From an uncultured Saprospiraceae bacterium (lineage in GTDB: Bacteria; Bacteroidota; Bacteroidia; Chitinophagales; Saprospiraceae), in the NCBI GenBank assembly GCA_937872385.1, contig CALMSO010000062.1:1-64000 (forward strand): 64,000 nt of DNA, in the 5' to 3' direction. Made by a program: the position numbers and the translations under genes. Shown here one piece after another: positions 44,171 through 51,958 of this stretch (positions within the stretch are counted from its first letter, which is position 1; every line of letters starts with the position of its first letter). The notes below the pieces were generated by a model. It saw nothing but the letters and a program-made list of their open reading frames with translations, was not told the origin of the DNA and did no database searches.

Positions 44171-44749
44171 TCAGGGTTTTACGGGGTAAAGGCCAGCGCC
44201 CTCGCCTACGCAACGCACGGCTTCGAGGATAGCATCCTGCTGTGTTGGCAATATTTCGAGGGTTTTCTTGTAGCCTTTGTACTCAATGCGAATTTTTTCC
44301 ACTTTCAGGTAGGTGAGCACATAAAACATATCGAGCGGCACCACGCAGGTGTGCTGGTAAATGCGCATATTGATGTCGCTGTTGAACTGACCCCGGTCGG
44401 GCACATTGTACAAGGCGATTACTTTTTGATTGGATAGCAGCAACATGACCGTGTAGCCCTCTTCTACGGTATAATAGGCGTGCTCGGCCAGCCCCAGCGT
44501 CAGAAAAAAGCTGTTGATGGTATCATTTTCGGTGTAAGAAAACAGCAGTTTACCTTCATCAATCATTCGGAGGTTGCCATCGGGCTGGGTGTATTGGCTG
44601 GGAATTTTATACCCTATTGACATCGGTTGGGCTGCCACCAGCAAAGTATTGTCAAAAGGGTCCACCTCTTTCATCGCCAGCTTGCATTGGGCAGTGGCGG
44701 CTGTGTGAAATACGTTACAAAACAATAACAAAGCGAGCAGTTTTCTCAT
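44171..44749 (-). CDS. Secreted protein of unknown function
   Basis: 192 residues with a signal peptide (MRKLLALLLFCNVFHTAATAQ). The mature part is mostly beta (VMLLLSNQKVIALYNVP, MRIYQHTCVVPLDMFYVLTYLKVEKIRIEYKGYKKTLEI) with an acidic middle. Two Cys lie in TCVVPL and RCVGEG. I recognise no family. Same direction as the lipoprotein gene upstream, but a hairpin lies between them. Confidence 0.65.
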   Translation of the reverse strand: MRKLLALLLFCNVFHTAATAQCKLAMKEVDPFDNTLLVAAQPMSIGYKIPSQYTQPDGNLRMIDEGKLLFSYTENDTINSFFLTLGLAEHAYYTVEEGYTVMLLLSNQKVIALYNVPDRGQFNSDINMRIYQHTCVVPLDMFYVLTYLKVEKIRIEYKGYKKTLEILPTQQDAILEAVRCVGEGAGLYPVKP

Positions 44750-44849
44750 AAAAAGTGCATTTATGCTGCAAAAATAGTGTAAAATATGAATTTATTGCGC
44801 CGCTGGGCCGCTTCTGGCCGCCTTTCGGAAAAAAAGCTGGCACACAGCG

Positions 44850-44888
44850 AAAGACCTGCCGGGCAATGTATCCGACAGGTCTTTTCTT
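44850..44888. terminator. Intrinsic terminator hairpin
   Basis: Arms AAAGACCTGCCGG (44850-44862) and CCGACAGGTCTTT (44872-44884) with one mismatch and a 9-nt loop. T-rich sequence follows on the plus strand and a short T run on the minus strand. It lies just after the lipoprotein stop (minus strand). Confidence 0.75.
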
Positions 44889-44911
44889 AAACGATAAAGA
44901 TTGCCTTTGTC

Positions 44912-45850
44912 TTATCTCTTGATTGAAAATTCGTAGCTATCCATATTGTCGTTCGTCGTCACGTTGATTTTCGTCACCTTAATCAGGTAGTACTTATCGT
45001 CGCGTTTTACGGTAAAAGTATCGCCTATTTTCAGCGGGCTGGTGATTTTCAGGCCGGTGGTAGCGTCGGTCAGCGTCAGGTCGTTACCACTATCATAAGC
45101 GGCTACAATTTGCTCCCGGAACTGCACATTGTCAAAGTTGAAGTTTTCGGGCATGCTGCCGCCAATGGTACGGATGACTGCACTGTTCATACCAGCAATT
45201 TGCTGCCGCCAGTTGGTCGCATTCGGTTTGCTCAAATCAATGCCCATATCGCGGATTTCGGCGTTGACCGAAGTCGGATTGGTAGATACGGTACCCGTGC
45301 CCATGCCCGTGTCTAAGTCGAGGCCACCTTGGCCAGCAGGGCCCGCCTGATTGAGCAATACGCCGGTAATCGTCGTGACTGGCTCGCCTTTGGTCGTAAT
45401 GTCCACAAACACTACATCGGTGAGGTTTCTTTCGTCGCTGATTTCAAAAGAGTAGCGCTTCGTCGTCTGGAATCCTTCGTGCACTTGAATAGCGATTTCG
45501 TAAGTAGCACCCGTTTTGCTCGTGCCGGTGATCAGGAACGGGTTATTGGAAGCAATGGCTCCGTTATTAATAGTAAAACGAGTAGTGGCTAAGTTGGCGC
45601 CTTCTTCGGTGATTCTGACCGAGCGCAACTCGCTGCTGCCGGTTTGTACGCGCAGTTTTACCTTGAATTCGGTACCTGCTTCCACTTCGGCATTATCGCT
45701 GACGAAACCACTTTCCACTACCAGACTAACTAAAGGAGGTACGGGGGTGCCGCCGCCATCGGTGCCGCCATCTTCGGGCGTACAGCCAATTGTGAAAAAC
45801 AATGTACCCAGCAATACCCAACCCGTCAGTTGCAACAATAACTTCTTCAT
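44912..45850 (-). CDS. Surface/periplasmic lipoprotein of unknown function
   Basis: 312 residues from the ATG at 45850. MKKLLLQLTGWVLLGTLFFTIGC is a lipoprotein signal (FTIGC). A low-complexity EDGGTDGGGTPVPP linker follows, then beta-sandwich-like sequence (FKVKLRVQTGSSELRSVRITEEGANLATTRF, YEIAIQVHEGFQTTKRYSFEISDE). These resemble Ig-like or cadherin-type domains. The end KIGDTFTVKRDDKYYLIKVTKI is another beta unit. Probable cell-surface protein; no enzyme motif seen. Confidence 0.75.
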   Translation of the reverse strand: MKKLLLQLTGWVLLGTLFFTIGCTPEDGGTDGGGTPVPPLVSLVVESGFVSDNAEVEAGTEFKVKLRVQTGSSELRSVRITEEGANLATTRFTINNGAIASNNPFLITGTSKTGATYEIAIQVHEGFQTTKRYSFEISDERNLTDVVFVDITTKGEPVTTITGVLLNQAGPAGQGGLDLDTGMGTGTVSTNPTSVNAEIRDMGIDLSKPNATNWRQQIAGMNSAVIRTIGGSMPENFNFDNVQFREQIVAAYDSGNDLTLTDATTGLKITSPLKIGDTFTVKRDDKYYLIKVTKINVTTNDNMDSYEFSIKR

Positions 45851-46112
45851 AAGAACTAAAAGTTTTAGGATGAAAAAATGAAACATTTCAATACATCTTG
45901 CGGGAGTCATCCCTTTTTATCACGGCAATTGAAGTGCCCTGACATTTATACCATTTAGACGCAGCATAGAGCCGATAGTAACGCCCCAGAGGCAAATTAT
46001 TTTTAAAACAGGCTACAACAATTACCTGACTTGTGCGCGAGGCTAAGGCCCAAATACCTGAAACTGCGCAAGAAAAGCTATCTTTACCCAATCCTTTACA
46101 AACCCAATCGCT

Positions 46113-46868
46113 ATGTTCAAAAAAATATTGCGCACCCTGTTGTTTATCTTGTTGGGGGTGCTGGTACTTATCGGGGCGACGCTGCTCATCCCGAAAGCCG
46201 GAGCGCAACAACAACTGACGCCTTCGGAAATCATGCCGGTTCGGCAATTTGACTCGCTCTACTGGGCTATGCAACGCGAGATTTTACAAAAGGAATTTGG
46301 CGAACGCAAAACCCTCCTGCCTGGCTTCGAACTGCAATGCCTATTAGCACTGCGCCATTTTCCGGAGTTGAAAGATGCCCGCATCCGGTTCGCCTATCAA
46401 AAAGCGTTGATTCCATTGGCTTCCCGCCCAGCTTTTTTTTCGCTCTTCGGCAAGCGCTCCGGCCGCGAATATCGCATCATCGTCAGCAACAATAGCGGCC
46501 AAGCCATGGAGCCCATTTTATTAAAAAATCTCCCATTCGACGCACAGGTAGCCATTCTTGCGCACGAACTGGCGCACGCCGCGCATTATGAGCAGCTAAG
46601 CACCTGGGGCTTATTCAAATTTGGTTTGCTCTATCTGGGTAGCGCTAATTTCCGTGCCCGACACGAACGCTCTACCGACGAGCGGGTGATCTATCACGCC
46701 CTCGGATGGCAGCTTTTTGAATACGCCCGCTACGTGCGCACCGCCCCGGATGCCGTATCGCAATACGAAGCCATGCAGGAGTTTTTGGACAGTACTTACC
46801 TCACGCCTTCCGATATTTTGGAAGCGTTGGGCAGGGTTCCGATTTATGGTTTATCCGCACCGTATTGA
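46113..46868 (+). CDS. Membrane-anchored HExxH metalloprotease-like protein
   Basis: 251 residues. An N-terminal membrane anchor or signal (LRTLLFILLGVLVLIGATLLI) is followed by a soluble domain with the zinc motif HELAH in VAILAHELAHAAHYEQ. About 30 residues on, RHERSTDERVIYHALG supplies a likely third ligand. This is a gluzincin-like arrangement. The domain lacks other known marks, so it is probably an uncharacterised periplasmic peptidase. Convergent with the amidase gene. Confidence 0.75.
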   Translation: MFKKILRTLLFILLGVLVLIGATLLIPKAGAQQQLTPSEIMPVRQFDSLYWAMQREILQKEFGERKTLLPGFELQCLLALRHFPELKDARIRFAYQKALIPLASRPAFFSLFGKRSGREYRIIVSNNSGQAMEPILLKNLPFDAQVAILAHELAHAAHYEQLSTWGLFKFGLLYLGSANFRARHERSTDERVIYHALGWQLFEYARYVRTAPDAVSQYEAMQEFLDSTYLTPSDILEALGRVPIYGLSAPY

Positions 46869-46892
46869 CAGGTCGTAAGTTTTGGCAGCCGT

Positions 46893-48161
46893 TTATTTTT
46901 TTATAAACGAAGTAGTGACCTGACCGGAGGCGTGGCGCAGGGTAATAGTATAAATACCTTTTGGCAATGCATGGATGCGAATGGTTTCCTGTGCCCAGTC
47001 ACTGCGTTTGTCAATAGTGCGTTGTTGTACCACCGTACCCAAAAGGTCTTGCACCGACAGATAAAAACTGCCTTCGAGTGGCGTCTGCCAATGCACTTGC
47101 AATTGCTCGTCCGCCGGGTTCGGAAAAACCCGAAATGCTTCCAAAACCAACTCCTGCCGAGCGGCCGTAGCGAAGCTGCAATCATTGCCGATATAATCTG
47201 CCACGCGCTGCCGCACCGCGCCCAGCAAGGGGTAAAACATGGCGCCGGGGCAGGCCGTATTGCAACCGTCGCGGTGACCGGAGATGTGCGGCAACTGGCG
47301 TGCTGAAGAGTTGTGAAAAGAGGTGCCAATCGGGTCGAGCATCAAGTCACAAGCCTGCCAGCCCAACAGTTCAATCAAGCTGTTTTGCGCGGCCTCCGCC
47401 GGGGTGGTATCGGTAAAATCTCCGAGCAGACAAACGCCCATCGTGCCCGTATTGGTACCGCAAAAATGTGCGCCCAGCACGCCGTCGCCTCGTCCTTCGT
47501 ACAAAATGCCGTTAGGATCAATCAGCCAGTTGTAGCCCACATCCGCCCAGCCATTGACATTAACGTGGAAATTCCAGATGGCGCGCACCACGGCGGCCCA
47601 GTCATTGGCAATATTCGTACCGGCTGAATGGTGTACAATCAGATGCGTCACCGAAGTAACAACAGGGCTGGCGCTGGGTGGGCAATTGCCGGCAGGGCAC
47701 CAGTCAGTGCGGTTTTGATAATTGGGTTGGGCACAGCCACAGTCGGTGCGCGGCCGCGGGCTTATTGCCGACAAGGCAGGCGGCGGCGTGGCGTCGGGGC
47801 TGTAAAAATGGACATCCAAAGTCGTTTGTTGCCCGTTTATTTGAAAAAAGCGATGCTCCTGCTGCGTAAAATACAACTCGCTGGTGTGCCTTTGCGGCAA
47901 TGCTTCTGTGTGGGCATCCGGGTGCAGGGCCTGCCAACTACCCCACTCCACCCCGTCTGCGGAAAAACGAATACGAAGCCCGGTCAGTTCACTTGCACTG
48001 ACAATAGCATACGCCAGAAACGGCGCGGGCTGCGCAATGGGTATCGAATGTGCCGTCGCCATCGCTGCGGGAGTCACATGCACCACCGCGCGCTGCGGCC
48101 GAATTTGGGCTTGCAGGCTAATCAAGACACAACATTGCAGGGCAATTAGAAAATATTTCAT
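46893..48161 (-). CDS. PGRP/Amidase_2-type N-acetylmuramoyl-L-alanine amidase with T9SS sorting domain
   Basis: 422 residues from the ATG at 48161 (48167 also possible); the open frame upstream is not needed. Signal peptide MKYFLIALQCCVLISLQAQ. The amidase domain (about 165-330) has the zinc ligands in THLIVHHSAGTN and LPHISGHRDGCNTACPG, and the YNWLIDPNGILYEGRG signature of peptidoglycan-recognition amidases. The C-terminal 80 residues (FRVFPNPADEQLQVHW ... LPKGIYTITLRHASGQVTTSFIKK) are a type IX sorting domain. It should be exported to the surface, where it could cut peptidoglycan of other bacteria. Confidence 0.92.
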   Translation of the reverse strand: MKYFLIALQCCVLISLQAQIRPQRAVVHVTPAAMATAHSIPIAQPAPFLAYAIVSASELTGLRIRFSADGVEWGSWQALHPDAHTEALPQRHTSELYFTQQEHRFFQINGQQTTLDVHFYSPDATPPPALSAISPRPRTDCGCAQPNYQNRTDWCPAGNCPPSASPVVTSVTHLIVHHSAGTNIANDWAAVVRAIWNFHVNVNGWADVGYNWLIDPNGILYEGRGDGVLGAHFCGTNTGTMGVCLLGDFTDTTPAEAAQNSLIELLGWQACDLMLDPIGTSFHNSSARQLPHISGHRDGCNTACPGAMFYPLLGAVRQRVADYIGNDCSFATAARQELVLEAFRVFPNPADEQLQVHWQTPLEGSFYLSVQDLLGTVVQQRTIDKRSDWAQETIRIHALPKGIYTITLRHASGQVTTSFIKK

Positions 48162-48321
48162 GCGCATACTGTTTGATAACTGTACCCTATCGTAGCACAG
48201 ATTTTGCTTGGTAAAAAACGACCGGTTTTGCAAAAAATTACCTCGTCACCCATTTTCAGCGGTGCAAGCGCGCAACCAACGTCCTTTACATAACGTTTTT
48301 CGGAACAATAAAACCATTCTC

Positions 48322-49779
48322 ATGCAAACAACACTTTCCAATTTGGAACAAGCTTACAATATAGACGATTTTCGCAGCTGGGGGCACCAGTTGATTGACC
48401 TGCTGGCCGATCACCTCAGTCAGCTTCGCACTGCACCGAATGAGACGCCCGCCATCCCTTACCGCCGCCCGGAGGAAGAATTGGCATTTTGGCAAAATGA
48501 CCTTGCGAATACCGCTGCGCCGCTTGATTTTTTTCGCAATGTGCTGCAACATTCTGTGCAGGTGCACCACCCGCATTATATGGGGCATCAAGTATCTGTG
48601 CCAGCATTGGTGGCCAGCTTGGCTGGGCTGCTGTCCGATACCTTGAGCAACGGTACTGGCGTTTATGAAATGGGAATGGCTTCCAATGCCCTCGAAAAAA
48701 TCGTTACAGACCAAGTAGCACAACAAATCGGGTACGATCATCAATCCACGGGGCTGCTGACTTCCGGCGGCACACTTGCCAACCTCACGGCGCTGCTGGC
48801 TGCGCGCAAAGCACAAGCTCCTACCGATGTCTGGGAACAGGGGCACGCCGAACAACTCGCCATCATGGTCTCGGAAGAAGCGCATTATTGCATAGACCGG
48901 GCTGCACGCATCATGGGCTTGGGTAGCCAGGGCATTATCAAGGTGCCCGTGAATGCCCATTTTGAAATCCGTACCGATCTGCTTGAGGCACATTTGCAGC
49001 AGGCACAACGCCAGGGTTTGACGGTGATTGCTGTCGTTGGCTGCGCCGCTTCTACTTCTACCGGTTCTTATGACGATTTGCACGCTTTGGCTGATTTTTG
49101 CGAGCGCCACCGCCTGTGGTTGCATGTGGACGGCGCGCACGGCGGGGCAGTTGTGTTTTCGGATACCTATCGGCACCTTGCTACGGGTATCGAACGGGCG
49201 GATTCGGTCGTGATTGATTTTCATAAAATGCTGCTGACTCCGGCCCTCAATACTGCGCTGATTTTCAAAAAGGGCCACCACGCCGACCAGACCTTCGCGC
49301 AGCGCGCCCAGTACCTCTGGGATACCCAGCATGCTGGCGAATGGTACAACTCTGGCAAACGCACTTTTGAATGCACCAAACTGATGCTTTCTGTAAAGGT
49401 GTATAGCCTGCTAAAAACCTTTGGCCCAAGCATTTTCGCCGAAAATGTCAATCGTTTGTACGACCTGGGGCAGCGTTTTGCTGCCATCATCCGCCAGCGC
49501 CCAGCCTTTGAATTAGCCGTAGCTCCCACTGGCAATATCGTTAATTTCCGCTATGTAGCTGCACCGGAGCCAATTCTTGACCGCCTGAACAACGCCATTC
49601 GACAGGCACTGCTCGAATCGGGCAATTTTTATATTGTACAAACGGTATTGCACGGCAAGCGCTATCTGCGCACCGCCTTGATGAATCCGCTGACCACCGA
49701 AGCGAATTTGAAGCAACTGCTCGACGCCGCCGAGCAGCACGCGCACCGCCTCATTGCAAATACAATACCTGATGCGTGA
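48322..49779 (+). CDS. PLP-dependent group II decarboxylase
   Basis: 485 residues from the ATG at 48322; the longer open frame upstream is unlikely. HPHYMGHQVSVPALVASLAG, GLLTSGGTLANLTALLAAR, VHVDGAHGGAV-type sequence (WLHVDGAHGGAVVFSD) and the PLP lysine in VVIDFHKMLLTPALNTALIF place it in the DOPA/glutamate/2,4-diaminobutyrate decarboxylase family. Sequence alone does not tell the amino acid. It overlaps the convergent phosphoesterase gene by 29 bp. Confidence 0.9.
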   Translation: MQTTLSNLEQAYNIDDFRSWGHQLIDLLADHLSQLRTAPNETPAIPYRRPEEELAFWQNDLANTAAPLDFFRNVLQHSVQVHHPHYMGHQVSVPALVASLAGLLSDTLSNGTGVYEMGMASNALEKIVTDQVAQQIGYDHQSTGLLTSGGTLANLTALLAARKAQAPTDVWEQGHAEQLAIMVSEEAHYCIDRAARIMGLGSQGIIKVPVNAHFEIRTDLLEAHLQQAQRQGLTVIAVVGCAASTSTGSYDDLHALADFCERHRLWLHVDGAHGGAVVFSDTYRHLATGIERADSVVIDFHKMLLTPALNTALIFKKGHHADQTFAQRAQYLWDTQHAGEWYNSGKRTFECTKLMLSVKVYSLLKTFGPSIFAENVNRLYDLGQRFAAIIRQRPAFELAVAPTGNIVNFRYVAAPEPILDRLNNAIRQALLESGNFYIVQTVLHGKRYLRTALMNPLTTEANLKQLLDAAEQHAHRLIANTIPDA

Positions 49780-50482
49780 TGCGCTCGTCCGCAATATCTA
49801 TCACCCGCCAGCCAGGATGCTGATGATCCACTTTGAAATCGGCTGAAAAGGCATCAATTTGATAAAAAGTAGCTGGCGTGATGTGCATCGTCACCAACTT
49901 TTGTTGAACCGTTTTTTCTACGTGATAATGCCCGCAAAAAACCGTCACCGCATACGGATGCGCGAACAACAGCTCCTGCACCTGCGCCCGATTGTGCAAA
50001 GGATAATGGACATCCATATAAGGTACGCCGCCCGGCAAAGGCGGATGATGCATAAACACCAGCACCGCTTGCGAATGCATTTGCAACTGAGACCGAAGCC
50101 ACTCCTGCTGCATCAGACTGAGATAGCCGGTGGTGGTGTCCAAAAAAAATGCGGGCATACCATTGAAATACCGCACGAAATATAATTCTTCTTGGTGCAA
50201 ATCCTCCGCCAGCTCGAAGGTTTGAGCCAGCAGCACCGGGTCATCGTGATTGCCTGGAATCACAGCAAAAGGAATTGCTATGGCTTGCAGATGGTCGCGT
50301 ACCCATTCATAAATAGCCACTTCGCCGTGCCGAAAGCAAAGATCACCCGTGAGCAGCAGATAATCCGGCTGTAAAGCCTGAGCCGCCGCCAGCACTTTGA
50401 CAAAATTTCCGCGTACGTCCACCCCGAAGGTATCTTCGCCCGGCAGCCCGAGGTGCAAGTCGGTAATTTGTATCAGTCGCAT
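49751..50482 (-). CDS. Calcineurin-like metallophosphoesterase (CpdA/Icc-like)
   Basis: 243 residues. All five metal motifs are present: QITDLHLG, LLTGDLCF, VIPGNHDDP, FMHHPPLP and VFCGHYHVE. This order and spacing fits the 3',5'-cAMP phosphodiesterase (Icc/CpdA) group of class III phosphodiesterases. A role in cyclic-nucleotide turnover is plausible; other phosphodiester substrates are possible. Confidence 0.9.
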   Translation of the reverse strand: MRLIQITDLHLGLPGEDTFGVDVRGNFVKVLAAAQALQPDYLLLTGDLCFRHGEVAIYEWVRDHLQAIAIPFAVIPGNHDDPVLLAQTFELAEDLHQEELYFVRYFNGMPAFFLDTTTGYLSLMQQEWLRSQLQMHSQAVLVFMHHPPLPGGVPYMDVHYPLHNRAQVQELLFAHPYAVTVFCGHYHVEKTVQQKLVTMHITPATFYQIDAFSADFKVDHQHPGWRVIDIADERITHQVLYLQ

Positions 50483-50823
50483 CGTTTTTTTTGTGATTTA
50501 TGATACTTTTCGCTGTTTGCCAGTCGTTTCTACAAAGTTAAAAGCCTAATAATGAACATTTTAACAGCAATTCCCCTATCCAGAAGATAACTAAAGCCGA
50601 GTAATTGTTTGCTTGGCAAAGTCCAGCGCATCCCTAATTTTGTCGTCCGAAAGTATAAAAATCAGGCGATTCCATTTGTGCAACTTCACTTTAACAACTA
50701 ACTTGCCCCGATTTCCTGAAAATTGTGCATAAAAAAATCTATATTTCGCAGCTAAAAGGAAGAGGACAGGCAGCTACCAGATACCCGAATCAGCGTTCTA
50801 ACACCAGCAACAAAACCATACGT
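50483..50823. other. 341-bp divergent intergenic region
   Basis: Separates the phosphoesterase gene (minus) from porP/sprF (plus). Holds the porP promoter and a second TAATTTTG (50635-50642) that lacks a well-spaced -33 box. No gene seen. Confidence 0.5.
50675..50706 (+). promoter_or_regulatory. Promoter of porP/sprF-like gene
   Basis: TTTG (50675-50678), a 20-nt spacer and TAACTTGC (50699-50706, one or two mismatches to TAnnTTTG). It lies 118 bp before the chosen ATG. Confidence 0.5.
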
Positions 50824-51843
50824 ATGAAATTGAAAAGACTTTTACTCTTGACAGCCTTTGTTACCGCATTTGGCGCATTGCAAGCACAAGACATCCACTT
50901 TTCGCTGTTCAATATGTCGCCGCTTAGCCTCAATCCCGCGCTCACAGGCGCGTATCCGGGCACAGCGCGTATCGGGGGTATTTACCGCGACCAGTGGGCC
51001 AGCTTTCTGCCCAATCAGTTCACCACGCCTTCGTTTTTTATTGATGCGCCGATTATTCGGGGTTTTCGCAAAAACGACTGGGTGGGCGTAGGCATGCTCA
51101 CCATCAACGACCAAGCGGGTACCTCCCGGATGCGTACTTCCGTCAATATGTTTTCGGCTTCGTACCATCTGGCACTCGACAAAGACGCCAAAACCGTGCT
51201 TACCCTCGGTTTGCAGGGCGGCAGCGTGCAGCGCAGCTTTTCGTTCGACGACCTGATCTTTGCCGACGAATCGGAACTGACCGGCGGCATGCCGGGCTCC
51301 AGCCAAGACCGCAATATCAATACCAATACCAGCTACCTCGACTTTGGCACGGGCCTGATGCTGCGCACCCAACTCAGCAACCAGTCTAATATAGAAGCCG
51401 GCTTGGCTTTTGGACACATCACCCGCCCCAAAGGGGCCGCTTTTCAGGTCACCGATGACGACGACGCCCGCCGCCCCATGCGCATTGCCGCGCACGCCAC
51501 CTACCATACCAAACTGACCGACCAGTGGAGCCTTTCGCCTACTGCTTTTTATCAAACGACCGGCGGTGCTACTGAACTGGCCATCCAGGGCTGGACCGGC
51601 TACCAACTCAAACCCGAAATTAAGCTGAACTTCGGCCTCGGTTATCGCGTGGCGGATGCTGGGCAGGTGCTGCTTGGGCTTGATTATGAAGACTTGCGCG
51701 TAGCGTTGAGCTACGACGTAAACGTGTCTTCCCTCAGTGAGGTGAGTCGCTATCAGGGCGGATTTGAAATCGCAGCTTGGTACATTCTTAAAATATTCAA
51801 ACAACCCGATACCCGACCGTCCATCATCTGTCCGCAGTTCTGA
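50824..51843 (+). CDS. PorP/SprF family type IX secretion membrane protein
   Basis: 339 residues from the ATG at 50824, which gives a proper signal peptide (MKLKRLLLLTAFVTAFGALQAQ). QDIHFSLFNMSPLSLNPALTGAYPGTARIGGIYRDQW is the diagnostic PorP/SprF start. The remainder is an outer-membrane barrel with alternating strands and ends in an aromatic residue. SprF-like proteins help export and attach surface adhesins through the T9SS. It is followed 115 bp downstream by the OmpA/PD40 protein, a standard pairing. Confidence 0.93.
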   Translation: MKLKRLLLLTAFVTAFGALQAQDIHFSLFNMSPLSLNPALTGAYPGTARIGGIYRDQWASFLPNQFTTPSFFIDAPIIRGFRKNDWVGVGMLTINDQAGTSRMRTSVNMFSASYHLALDKDAKTVLTLGLQGGSVQRSFSFDDLIFADESELTGGMPGSSQDRNINTNTSYLDFGTGLMLRTQLSNQSNIEAGLAFGHITRPKGAAFQVTDDDDARRPMRIAAHATYHTKLTDQWSLSPTAFYQTTGGATELAIQGWTGYQLKPEIKLNFGLGYRVADAGQVLLGLDYEDLRVALSYDVNVSSLSEVSRYQGGFEIAAWYILKIFKQPDTRPSIICPQF

Positions 51844-51958
51844 TGCACGTAAGCGACTACAAACAGCCGTTTTTTTAACATTTTTTTTATAAAGCCCAGC
51901 AGGTTTTCAACGTTTCTACCAAAGAAAATCCGGGGTTTTGATTTGCAAAGATAAAGTT

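Noticed and set aside
48286..49332. 348-codon frame opposite the PLP decarboxylase
   Set aside because: The decarboxylase has full PLP motifs on the other strand; this frame has none.
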